In this document: positions 57,701 through 64,000 of the stretch, one piece after another | Numbering within the stretch: position 1 is the first letter of the stretch | How the letters are laid out: the number at the start of each line of letters is the position of its first letter | DNA from: Pseudomonas sp. S37 | Lineage (GTDB): Bacteria > Pseudomonadota > Gammaproteobacteria > Pseudomonadales > Pseudomonadaceae | Direction: 5' to 3' | Length of the DNA: 64,000 nucleotides | NCBI RefSeq assembly: GCF_016658545.1 | Contig: NZ_JACVZC010000002.1 | Location: 1-64,000 of the forward strand | Made by a program: the position numbers and the translations under genes | The notes under the pieces: model-generated | The model's input: the letters and a program-made list of their open reading frames with translations, nothing else | Database searches by the model: none | What the model was told of the DNA's origin: nothing

Positions 57701-60700
57701 CATCCACGGTCAGGCTTTCACCGTTGCGCTGTGGCGCGTTGAGGGTCACGTCGAAGCGGCCGTCGCCGCCCACGGTGGCCGTACCCAGCACGTTGCCGTC
57801 GGCATCGCGCACGGTAATGGTCGAGCCGCTCTGGCCCTGGCCGGTCAGGTGGATGCCTGCCGTGTCGATGGCCAGCCCCGAAGGTTGCAGCGGGCCGTCC
57901 AGGTCTGGCGCGATGATGGTGGCAGTCGAGCTGTTGCCCGCCGCGTCACGCAGTACCACGTCCAGCTCCTGGCCGTCGGTTTGCGGTGGGTTGAGGACCA
58001 CGCTGATCACGCCGTCGGCACCGACCTGGGCATTGCCCAGCACGTTGCCCTGGGCATCGACCACCTGCACGGTGGTGCCTGGTTCGCCGCGGCCGGTCAG
58101 CACGCTGCCATCGTTGCTCAGTTGCAGCTCGCTGGCCTCGTTGGGCGGGGTGATGTCCGGTGCGTTGACCTGGGTTGGCAGCGAGCTGTTGCCATCGGCG
58201 TCGATCGCCACAACATCCAGCAGTTCGCCGTTGGCCTGGGCAGGTGTGAGCGGGAGGGTGAAGGTGCCGTCGTTGCCGACCTGCACGCTGCCTACCACAT
58301 TGCCTTGTGCATCACGCACTTCCACCAGGCTGCCCACCGGGGCCGTGCCACTGACCGAACTGCCATCGGCAGCCACGACCACGCCAGCCGGGCTTTCCGG
58401 CACGGCAACGGCCGGTACGATGACCGTGAGGGTAACCGACGGGTTGCCGGCGGCATCGGTCTGCTGCAGCGCTATGGCGTCGCCAGCCGCAACCGGGGTG
58501 TCGAGGTCGATCAGGAAGGTGCCATTGGCCGCCACCACGCCACTGCCGATCACAGTGCCATTGGCATCACGGATTTCCACTGTGGCACCGGCTTCGCCGC
58601 GGCCGGAGACGACCAGGCTGCCGGCACCCAGCACCACGTTGCTGATGATGGCTGGCGGGGTGATGTCAGGGGTTACGTAGCTCAGCGGCACCGAGGTGTT
58701 GCCTGCCGCATCGGTCACCCGCACGGTCACGGTCTCGCCGTTGGCCTGGGCCGGGTCGAGGGTGAGGCTGAAGCTGCCATCGGCTTCGGCAAGGGTGCTG
58801 CCGATCAGGTTGCCTGAAGCATCGCGAACCTCTACCCGGGCACCTGCCTCGGCGTTGCCGGTCAGGCTGACGCCATCGACCAGTGCCAGGCCGGACGGCT
58901 GCAGCGGTGCCACATGGTCCGGTGCGGTCAGCGGGCTTGGGGTGGACACGTTGCCGGCGGCATCGGTCAAGGTCACTTGCAGCGACGAACCATCCACCAC
59001 CGGGGTCGGCAGTGTCACGTTGAAGCTGCCGTCGGCCTGCACGGTGCCGCTTACCAGCACTTCGCCCTGGTCATTACGCACTTCAACGGTCGCGCCGACT
59101 TCGCCGCGGCCAGATACCGTGCGCCCGTCGTTGCTGATCACCAGGTTGGTGGCCGGCTCCGGTGGCGTGGTATCGCCGCCGTTGTCGACGATCGGTGCGG
59201 TGATGGTGCCGGCTTGCGAGGCATTGCCGGCCTCGTCGGTGGCAACGACTTGCAACTGCTCGCCCGCCACTTGCGGAGGGGTAAGGGTGATTTCGAAGGC
59301 ACCGCTGGCGCCCACTACCACGGTGCCGAGCACCGTGGTGCCATCGGCGGCCAGCACACGCACGGTGCTGCCCGGTTCGGCACGGCCGCTGACCGCGGTG
59401 CCGTCGGGGGCAATGGCCAGTTCGCTTGGCGCCACCGGTGGCGTGATGTCGGGCGCGGTGACCTGCACCGGCAGCGACGAAACGCCGTTGTTGTCGATGG
59501 CCACCACATCCAGCAGTTCGCCATTGGCCTGGGCCGGGGTGAGCACCACGGTGAAGGTGCCTTCGGCGCCAACCACGATGCTGCCGACCAGGGTGCCATC
59601 GGCATCATGTACTTCCACGCGGCTGCCTGCCGGGGCGGAACCGCTGATGCTGGTACCGTCTTCGGCGACCACCAGGTCGCTTGGGCTGGCCGGTACGGTC
59701 ACCAGCGGCACGTCGTATTCCAGCGCGAGCGAGGTGTTGCCGCTTGGGTCGGTCTGCACCAGGCTCAGGCGTTCGCCCGGCAGCGCGGCCGGGTCGAGGT
59801 CGAGCACGAAGGTGCCGTTCGCGGTCACCACGCCACTGCCGATCAGCGTGCCAGTGATGTCACGCACTTCGACGGTGGCACCGGCTTCGCCGCGACCACT
59901 CAGGGTCAGGCCATCGGCGCCGACCACGATGTTGCTGACCAGCTCAGGCGCGGTGATGTCCGGCGCGGTGTACTGCAGCGGGGTGGAGACATTGCCGGCA
60001 GCATCCACCAGGCGAATGTCCAGCACTTCGCCATTGGCCTGGGCCGGCGACAGGGTGACGCTGAAGCTGCCGTCCTGGTTGACGACGTCGGTGCCGATCA
60101 GGTTGCCCGCGGCATCGCGTACCTGCACGGTGGCACCCGGTTCGCCGCTACCGGTCAGGGTCACGCCGTCGGCCAGGTCAAGCCCGGTCGGCTGGGTCGG
60201 TGCCTGCAGGTCCGGGGTTACCACCGAAGCCGGTGTAGAGGCATTGCCGGCGGCATCGGTCAGCACCACTTGCAAGGTGCTGCCGTCCTTGACTGCCGGG
60301 TCGAGGGTGACCTGGAAGGTGCCGTCCGGGTTGACCGTGCCGTTGGCCAGTACGTTGCCCTGGGCGTCGCGCACTTCCACGCTGGCACCGGCTTCGCCGC
60401 GGCCGCTGAGCTGGGCGCCGGCCAGGCCGACGACCAGGTTGCTGGCGGCGTCCGGTGGCGTGGTGTCGCCGCCGTCGATGTCCGGTGCGGTAATGCTGCC
60501 GGCGGTAGACGCGTTGCCGGCGGTGTCGGTGGCGGTGACTTGCAGCACCTCACCGTTCACCTGCGCCGGGTCGAGGGTGATGCTGAAGCTGCCGGTGGCG
60601 CCCACTACCACGCTGCCGAGCACGGTGGTGCCGTCGGCGGCCAGTACGCGCACGGTGCTGCCCACTTCGGCGCGGCCGGTGACCACGCTGCCGTCGGCAT

Positions 60701-63700
60701 TGATTACCAGCTCGCTCGGGGCAACCGGCGCGGTGATGTCCGGTGCAGTGACTTGCACCGGCAGCGACGACGCACCGCTGCCATCGATGGCCACCACTTC
60801 CAGCTGTTCGCCGTTGGCCTGGGCCGGGTTGAGGATGACGGTGAAGGTGCCTTCGGCGCCAACCACCACGCTACCTACCAGTGTGCCGTTGGCATCGTGT
60901 ACTTCTACACGGCTGCCGGCCGGGGCTGTACCGGTGATGTTGGCACCGTCCGCCGCCACCACCAGGTCGCTCGGGCTGGCCGGTGCGGTGGTGACCGGGA
61001 CTTCAAACTGCAGGGCCTCGGAAGCGTTGCCGCTCGGGTCGGTCTGCACCAGGCTCAGTTGAGCCCCCGGTTGCGCGGCAGGGTCGAGGTCAATCAGGAA
61101 GGTACCGTTGGCCTCGACTACGCCGGTGCCGATGACGTTGCCATTGGCATCACGTACTTCTACGGTCGCACCGGCCTCGCCACGGCCACTCAGGGCCAAG
61201 CCATCGGCGCCGACCACGATATTGCTGACCAGCGTTGGCGGCGTGGTGTCAGGCGCGGTGAATTCCAGCGGTGTCGAGCTGTTGCCGGCGGCGTCCACTA
61301 CACGGATGTCCAGCGCTTCACCGTTGGCCTGGGCGGGGAACAGGGTGACGCTGAAGGTGCCGTCCGGGTTGACCAGGCTGCTGCCGATTACGGTGCCAGT
61401 GGCATCGCGTACCTGCACGGTGGCGCCAGGTTCGCCGCGGCCGGTGAAGGTGACGCCATCGACCAGGGCCAGTTCGGTCGGTTGTGCCGGGGCCTGCAGG
61501 TCTGGCGCATTGACCGTGCCAGGTTGCGAAACGTTGCCGGCGGCGTCGGTCAGGGTCACTTGCAGGGCGCTGCCATCGGTGATGGCCGGGCTGAGGGTGA
61601 TCGTGAAGGTGCCGTCCGGGTTGACCGAACCATCGGCAATCACATTGCCTGCGCCATCGCGTACCTGCACGGTGGCACCTGCCTCGCCACGACCGCTCAG
61701 CTGGCTGCCTGCAGCGTTTACCAACAGGCCGGTCGGGGCTTCCGGCGGCGTGGTGTCGCCGCCGTCGATGTCCGGTGCAGTGACGCTGCCGGCGGTGGAG
61801 GCATTGCCGGCGGCATCGGTGGCGGTTACTTGCAACACCTCGCCATTCACTTGTGGCGGGTCGAGGGTGATGCTGAAGCTGCCGGTGGCGCCCACCACCA
61901 CGGTGCCGAGCACGGTGGTGCCGTCGGCGGCCAGCACGCGTACGGTGCTGCCCGCTTCGGCGCGGCCGGTGACCACGCTGCCGTCACCGTTGATTACCAG
62001 CTCGCTTGGCGCAACCGGCGGGGTGATGTCTGGCGCGGCGACTTGCACTGGCAGCGACGAAACGCCGTTGCCGTCGATGGCCACCACGTCCAGCAGTTCG
62101 CCATTGGCCTGGGCCGGGTCGAGGGTGACGGTAAAGCTGCCATCGGCACCTGCGACGACACTGCCAACCAATGTGCCATTGGCATCATGCACTTCCACGC
62201 GGGTACCAGCAGGCGCGGTACCGCTGATGCTGCTGCCGTCTTCGGCGACCACCAGGTCGCTCGGGCTGGCCGGGGCAGTGGTGGCAGGTACTTCGAACTG
62301 CAGTGCCTCGGAGGCATTGCCGCTCGGGTCGGTCTGCACCAGGCTCAATTGCTCGCCAGGTTGCACGGCAGGGTCGAGGTCGATGAGGAAGGTGCCGTTG
62401 GCGGCGACCACACCAGTGCCGATTACGGTGTCATTGGCATCGCGTACTTCGACGGTGGCGCCGGCTTCGCCGCGACCGCTCAGGGCCAGGCCATCGGCGC
62501 CGACCACGATGTTGCTGACGGCGGTGGGTGGGGTGATGTCCGGGGCGGTGAACTCCAGCGGTGCCGAGCTGTTGCCGGCGGCGTCGACCACACGGATGTC
62601 CAGCGCCTCGCCGTTGGCCTGGGCAGGCGCCAGGGTGATGCTGAACAGGCCATCAGCACCGACCAGGCCGCTGCCGATGACTGTACCGGTGGCATCACGC
62701 ACTTGCACGGTGGCGCCAGGTTCGCCACGGCCGCTAAAGGTGACACCGTCGGCCAGGGCCAGCTCGGTTGGCTGGGTCGGGGCCTGCAGGTCGGGGGTGG
62801 TGACCGAGCCTGGTTGCGAAACGTTACCGGCGGCGTCGGTCAGGGTGACTTGCAGGGTGCTGCCATCATTGACGGCCGGGTTAAGGGTAAGGGTGAAGGT
62901 GCCGTCCGGGTTGACGGTGCCGTTGGCAATCACATTGCCTGCGCCGTCGCGTACCTGAACGGTGGCACCTGCCTCGCCACGGCCGCTCAACTGGCTGCCG
63001 GCCTGGCCGACCAGCAGGCCGGTCGGGGCTTCCGGTGGCGTGGTGTCGCCACCGTCGATGTCCGGTGCAGTGACGCTGCCGGCGGTGGAGGCATTGCCGG
63101 CGGCATCGGTGGCGGTTACTTGCAACACCTCGCCATTCACTTGTGGCGGGTCGAGGGTGATGCTGAAGCTGCCGGTGGCGCCCACCACCACGGTGCCGAG
63201 CACGGTGGTGCCGTCGGCGGCCAGCACGCGCACGGTGCTGCCCGCTTCGGCGCGGCCGGTGACCACGCTGCCGTCGGCACTGATGACCAGCTCGCTTGGG
63301 GCAACCGGTGGGGTGATGTCCGGCGCTGTGACTTGTACTGGCAGCGACGAGGTGCCGTTGCCGTCGATGGCCACCACGTCCAGCAGTTCGCCATTGGCCT
63401 GGGCCGGGTCGAGGGTGACGGTAAAGCTGCCATCGGCACCTGTTACGACACTGCCAATCAGCGTGCCGTTGGCGTCATGCACTTCCACGCGGGTACCGGC
63501 TGGTGCGGTACCGCTGATGCTGCTGCCGTCTTCGGCGACCACCAGGTCGCTCGGGCTGGCCGGGGCAGTGGTGGCGGGTACTTCGAACTGCAGTGCCTCG
63601 GAGGCATTGCCGCTCGGGTCGGTCTGCACCAGGCTCAGTTGCTCGCCAGGCTGCACGGCCGGGTCGAGGTCGATGAGGAAGGTACCGTTGGCCGCGACCA

Positions 63701-64000
63701 CACCCGTGCCGATCACGGTGCCATTGGCATCGCGTACTTCGACGGTGGCGCCGGCTTCGCCGCGACCGCTCAGGGCCAGGCCATCAGCGCCGACCACGAT
63801 GTTGCTGACAGCGGTCGGTGGGGTGATGTCAGGGGCGGTGAACTCCAGCGGTGCCGAGGTGTTGCCGGCGGCATCCACCAGGCGCACATCCAGCGCCTCG
63901 CCGTTGGCCTGGGCGGGCGACAGGGACAGGCTGAACAGCCCGTCGGCACCGACGATGGCGGTACCGATCACGGTACCGGCGGCATCGCGCACCTGCACGC
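48708..64000 (-). CDS. lapF: LapF-type giant adhesin, C-terminal 5,096 residues (5' end outside window)
   Basis: A secreted giant adhesin cut by the right edge of the window; the N-terminus is missing. About 4,400 visible residues are 52 Ig-like repeats of about 85-90 residues, with the recurring patterns GEAGATVTVRDAxG, DGTFxVTL and TDAAGNxS. After them come two related beta-rich modules of about 200 residues (about 4,440-4,650 and 4,656-4,900). Each ends in a DGSYTYT motif followed by an HPNGxxDTA motif. Three RTX-like calcium-binding nonapeptides follow (GTDGNDHLVG at about 4,944, GGAGDDTLV, GGTGTDTLQ), then a type I secretion tail. LapF in P. putida mediates cell-cell contact in biofilms and has a similar C-terminus; the adjacent exporter supports the call. 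Confidence 0.93.
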   Translation of the reverse strand, partial: VQVRDAAGTVIGTAIVGADGLFSLSLSPAQANGEALDVRLVDAAGNTSAPLEFTAPDITPPTAVSNIVVGADGLALSGRGEAGATVEVRDANGTVIGTGVVAANGTFLIDLDPAVQPGEQLSLVQTDPSGNASEALQFEVPATTAPASPSDLVVAEDGSSISGTAPAGTRVEVHDANGTLIGSVVTGADGSFTVTLDPAQANGELLDVVAIDGNGTSSLPVQVTAPDITPPVAPSELVISADGSVVTGRAEAGSTVRVLAADGTTVLGTVVVGATGSFSITLDPPQVNGEVLQVTATDAAGNASTAGSVTAPDIDGGDTTPPEAPTGLLVGQAGSQLSGRGEAGATVQVRDGAGNVIANGTVNPDGTFTLTLNPAVNDGSTLQVTLTDAAGNVSQPGSVTTPDLQAPTQPTELALADGVTFSGRGEPGATVQVRDATGTVIGSGLVGADGLFSITLAPAQANGEALDIRVVDAAGNSSAPLEFTAPDITPPTAVSNIVVGADGLALSGRGEAGATVEVRDANDTVIGTGVVAANGTFLIDLDPAVQPGEQLSLVQTDPSGNASEALQFEVPATTAPASPSDLVVAEDGSSISGTAPAGTRVEVHDANGTLVGSVVAGADGSFTVTLDPAQANGELLDVVAIDGNGVSSLPVQVAAPDITPPVAPSELVINGDGSVVTGRAEAGSTVRVLAADGTTVLGTVVVGATGSFSITLDPPQVNGEVLQVTATDAAGNASTAGSVTAPDIDGGDTTPPEAPTGLLVNAAGSQLSGRGEAGATVQVRDGAGNVIADGSVNPDGTFTITLSPAITDGSALQVTLTDAAGNVSQPGTVNAPDLQAPAQPTELALVDGVTFTGRGEPGATVQVRDATGTVIGSSLVNPDGTFSVTLFPAQANGEALDIRVVDAAGNSSTPLEFTAPDTTPPTLVSNIVVGADGLALSGRGEAGATVEVRDANGNVIGTGVVEANGTFLIDLDPAAQPGAQLSLVQTDPSGNASEALQFEVPVTTAPASPSDLVVAADGANITGTAPAGSRVEVHDANGTLVGSVVVGAEGTFTVILNPAQANGEQLEVVAIDGSGASSLPVQVTAPDITAPVAPSELVINADGSVVTGRAEVGSTVRVLAADGTTVLGSVVVGATGSFSITLDPAQVNGEVLQVTATDTAGNASTAGSITAPDIDGGDTTPPDAASNLVVGLAGAQLSGRGEAGASVEVRDAQGNVLANGTVNPDGTFQVTLDPAVKDGSTLQVVLTDAAGNASTPASVVTPDLQAPTQPTGLDLADGVTLTGSGEPGATVQVRDAAGNLIGTDVVNQDGSFSVTLSPAQANGEVLDIRLVDAAGNVSTPLQYTAPDITAPELVSNIVVGADGLTLSGRGEAGATVEVRDITGTLIGSGVVTANGTFVLDLDPAALPGERLSLVQTDPSGNTSLALEYDVPLVTVPASPSDLVVAEDGTSISGSAPAGSRVEVHDADGTLVGSIVVGAEGTFTVVLTPAQANGELLDVVAIDNNGVSSLPVQVTAPDITPPVAPSELAIAPDGTAVSGRAEPGSTVRVLAADGTTVLGTVVVGASGAFEITLTPPQVAGEQLQVVATDEAGNASQAGTITAPIVDNGGDTTPPEPATNLVISNDGRTVSGRGEVGATVEVRNDQGEVLVSGTVQADGSFNVTLPTPVVDGSSLQVTLTDAAGNVSTPSPLTAPDHVAPLQPSGLALVDGVSLTGNAEAGARVEVRDASGNLIGSTLAEADGSFSLTLDPAQANGETVTVRVTDAAGNTSVPLSYVTPDITPPAIISNVVLGAGSLVVSGRGEAGATVEIRDANGTVIGSGVVAANGTFLIDLDTPVAAGDAIALQQTDAAGNPSVTLTVIVPAVAVPESPAGVVVAADGSSVSGTAPVGSLVEVRDAQGNVVGSVQVGNDGTFTLPLTPAQANGELLDVVAIDADGNSSLPTQVNAPDITPPNEASELQLSNDGSVLTGRGEPGTTVQVVDAQGNVLGNAQVGADGVISVVLNPPQTDGQELDVVLRDAAGNSSTATIIAPDLDGPLQPSGLAIDTAGIHLTGQGQSGSTITVRDADGNVLGTATVGGDGRFDVTLNAPQRNGESLTVDATDSQGNSAGPVDFTAPDHTPPQAVTSPAIDGDGITVTGNGEPGATVTVRGPDGSVLGSVVVGAEGAFEITLDTPQTNGQALTVEQRDPSGNLSAAVDLAAPDTQAPDTPTGLTLAGDGASLSGSGEPGAQVTVTGTGGTVLGTATVQPDGTFQVAIDPPQLNGQTLAVTQADATGNTSTAGSVTAPDLEAPVPAQGLGINDTGTALTGQAEPGSTVEVRNGAGDLLGSAVVEEDGSFSVPLAPAQTNGETVSVVVIDAGGNTSPSTAFTADDTTAPDAPAGLTITPGGNAIQGTGEAGSTVEVRNAAGDLLGSVVVPAGGSFTVPIAPAQLDGQALQVTLSDAAGNQSGSTPITAPDITPPALPTEVAVSEDGTTVSGNAPGAETVTVRDGAGVETTVPVNPDGSFSVTLPTPQNNGETVTVTVTDPAGNSSAPVTATAPDTTDPEPATGVTVSPDGSTVGGTAEPGSTVVIRDPVTGDERGTTTAGPDGTFVIPVNPPLTADDEVSVVVIDPAGNESDGVTLTGPTGTEAATPAGLAISADGFVLTGTGTAGSLITVTSGGTTLGTATVGSDGTFRVFFGNAQLNAQTLQVSARIGADGQPSVPATVVANDTTAPDAPSATIDRTGSTLTGQGEVGATVRVTDAQGTLLGSAVVGSNGLYSVNLSPAAANGQNLIVTQADAAGNTSLAASVQAPDLQAPLAASNLSLNGAATVLSGQGEAGASVTVRDASGAILATGTVNQSGQFQITLPSAQVTGSPLQVTLSDAAGNVSGPASLATPDRTPPAAVSNPVLSQDGRQLSGSGEVGATVQVRNGSGAVLGTATVGADGRFTVTFDTPQVSGQAIGVTQVDAAGNTSPAINVATPDLTPPAPLTNVVLNNNGLTLTGLGEAGASVTVRGPDGTIIGTGLVAANGSFSLTLTTVQLNAQQLGVTQTDAGNNTSASVAVTAPDFTPPAAPTALTLSATGLQLTGNAEAGSTVTVRDASGNVLGTVVASSNGTFQVTLGSAQTNGQTLQVTATDAAGNVSQAAPYTAADTTPPAAVSNLAVSADGATLTGLGEAAATVTVRAPDGTVLGTTTVAADGSFSVTLSPAAFTGENLSVVQADAAQNASPAQSVTAPGVLAPATPDNLVLAADGLSVTGTATAGSTVNVYGPNGVLLGSSPVANDGTFTVNLGNAQANGEVLHVSATGSDGTVSLPATLQAPDTTAPQPLTNLVLSSDGLVLTGRGEPGATVTVIGEGGIDLGTALVDANGNFSANLSAAQINGEQLSASQADATGNESNSVSLTAPDRVAPDAAENLAFAGGGSLLNGSGEAGANVWVMAADGSALGSGVVRADGTFQVNLNAPQANGQQVHVILTDAAGNQSASSAITAPDTTPPVAPSELAVSGDGVTLTGRGEVGALVTVTDPSGAEIGSATVDASGHFTITLNPALGNAELLSFTQADAAGNVSAVATLLTPDFTPPAPLTQVVINADGSVVSGLGEAGATVIVSNAAGVVLGTGTVLADGSFRVELTPAQIDNQVLSVLQADPPGNVSEPVTVLAPDHTPPAAATGLQLNAAGDVLAGTGEAGTTVRVYVGTTEIGTATVAANGTFTVNLDAAQLNGQVLQVTLTDGSNNVSPISSVTAVDITPPATVIATINDSGTQLIGTAEAGTRVTVINNNGDLLGQVTVDPDGTFVVDLSSPQINGQQLTLIAQDTTGNPSSPLLVTAPDLTPPVQPSNLLLLGNGTSMTGTAEAGSFITVRGPDNAIVGQVQVGADGQFTVPISPAQNNGQLLSVVSADAAGNVSVPAPYQTADTSPPAVVTNLAINNTFNVLTGKGEANASVTVSLAGTVIGTGTVDAAGNFQITLSPAAGSLATLAITQSDGFNTSAVATYITPLIAPPVPPTNVILGSDGLTLSGNAPSGVGIRVYDAAGNLIGTGGATLNGTFTLTLSAAQLNGQHLSVTAVALVGGESQPTFVQAADITPPANPVVTSLSANGLVLSGTGEAGATVTVRDAGGNVLGSGLVNAGGVFTVNLNAAQLNGQVLGVSQADAAGNNSGSTSYTAADLQPPAVPTNVTINGTGTVLTGNGEAGATVTVQGPNGQVGSGVVQADGTFSITLTSPQNDGQLLVVRQADAAGNLSASTSLTAPDTTPPAAPLATINANGTSVSGSGQIGSTVTVRNSAGTVLGTATVGSNGLFVVSLTAAQIDNQALSVTLTDSAGNVSTGTTLTAPDLTPPAAAGNLVFSADGGTLTGTGEAGATVTVRSASGTVLQTATVQPNGTFTVTLSPPQDNGQILSVTLADPRGNVSGNVNVTAPDVDANAPVIASDNLATATVNLAPVTASKTYTDSFTTLLSGFSKTYTWTVAAGTTADPTLTLTTNSVLALLNNTSFVLQVKDASGAWVTIANGNTQGLLDLIVLPIGLQVDIGVLQAGDYRLTVGSGGIGLITNVTTTLDITSSSLTQFTGTGTATSGNVITDVGTDGTVDARGPDSGAVLQVLKNGSYVAAGTATTVQGQYGTLVIHADGSYTYTPNGSPSSVGKVDVFSYQLVHPNGASDTANLYVRIDSPQANEVWSNINYGAPATVVDAVNDVGFSHLTLANRVDTSSSTLGSLTLPLIGSRQATYTTTVAADTTANLQVVVNSTNLLSLLNGTTIELLKLNPTTGQYVLVQTVNGGSLISLLGGGAGYTFQNQGAGTYHVRVTAGGIGLASSITTSLNATTTHLTEFVVSGATAATGNLLADDNVGSALTVLSVLTAANTYTIPGYNGVTVAGTYGNLLVHADGSYTYTLKSGLTSAAVGQHDTFTYELTHPNGTTDTATLTINLDNAAGLTTFTSLVADSGDEAVALASVAAASDVIAGTDGNDHLVGSQGGHISLEGGAGDDTLVIVDQNFASVDGGTGTDTLQWGGGDASIDLGNLVGRVHDIEIIDLNDTSSVALTLNLADVVAITETGNNTLIIKGDENDSVHMTDNWSLVGNQTADGIDYNQYTAQEDPSHQLWVQNGIHVV
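50800..64000 (-). repeat. LapF Ig-like repeat array, 52 units in view
   Basis: Counting by the linker pattern xTPPxAxxxL, I find 51 complete units and one partial at the right edge. Units near the C-terminus are diverse; those toward the right edge become nearly identical at every fifth position. Confidence 0.88.
59191..64000 (-). repeat. 1,290-bp higher-order repeat of five LapF units
   Basis: Equivalent points in the DNA fall at 59191, 60481, 61771 and 63061, each exactly 1,290 bp (430 codons) apart, marked by a GGTGCxGTxATGxTGCC-like start. Each block has five distinct units, recognised by SNIVVGADG, SPSDLVVA, APSELVI, DGGDTTPP and LQAPxQPT. Blocks near the right edge differ at few positions. 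Confidence 0.9.

Noticed and set aside
48684..63000. Very long + strand open frames opposite lapF (up to 2,129 codons)
   Set aside because: They are antisense to a clear repetitive adhesin gene, have periodic low-complexity composition that mirrors its repeats, and lack recognisable domains and ribosome binding sites. High GC suppresses stop codons in the antisense frames.

Overview
The window is chromosomal DNA from a Pseudomonas, most likely of the P. putida group. The evidence is the gene content: a giant LapF-type adhesin with its type I exporter, a cra-fruBKA fructose locus carrying the P. putida Cra operator TTAAACGTTTCA, ampDE, a pta with no neighbouring ackA, and many P. putida-style REP inverted pairs built on GTGGGAGCGG. 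Coding DNA is GC-rich, except for a short stretch of unusual composition at about 5.3-6.6 kb.

Layout, left to right. (1) 0.16-5.3 kb: a MalT-like LuxR regulator, then a receiver-TPR protein translationally coupled to a soluble histidine kinase. (2) 5.3-6.6 kb: an anomalous islet with a GNAT-like protein between two tiny ORFs, closed by a terminator. (3) 6.7-18 kb: housekeeping genes in single or divergent units: a metallo-beta-lactamase-fold hydrolase, an OmpA-like lipoprotein, pta, a DUF3565 protein, slyD, a glutathione peroxidase, a GT4 glycosyltransferase, a BdlA-like PAS-PAS-MCP protein, cysZ, trxB and nadC. (4) 18-24 kb: a DUF1631 protein, ampDE, a roughly 700-bp long inverted repeat, then tatD and cra (fruR). 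(5) 24.5-30.2 kb: fruBKA, the fructose phosphotransferase system. (6) 30.3-34.7 kb: a DUF3820 protein, a DUF2383 protein, a GGDEF protein, an OprD-family porin and a small exported protein. (7) 35-41.3 kb: an MFP-RND pump operon with its own two-component system. (8) 41.6-43.6 kb: a cysteine-cluster protein with a small exported partner, and cheV. (9) 43.9-64 kb: a type I secretion operon (TolC-like, ABC, HlyD-like) immediately downstream of lapF. The window holds the last 5,096 residues of LapF; its N-terminus lies beyond the right edge.

Biofilm life is a recurring theme: LapF and its exporter, a BdlA-like dispersion sensor, a GGDEF protein with an intact active site and I-site, and CheV. 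The most striking sequence feature is the LapF repeat array: 52 Ig-like units in view, overlaid near the right edge by a five-unit higher-order repeat of exactly 1,290 bp. The long + strand open frames opposite lapF are judged to be composition artefacts.

No rRNA, tRNA, CRISPR array, insertion sequence or prophage was recognised. Start codons were moved inward from the longest open frame wherever a ribosome binding site or family alignment supported it.
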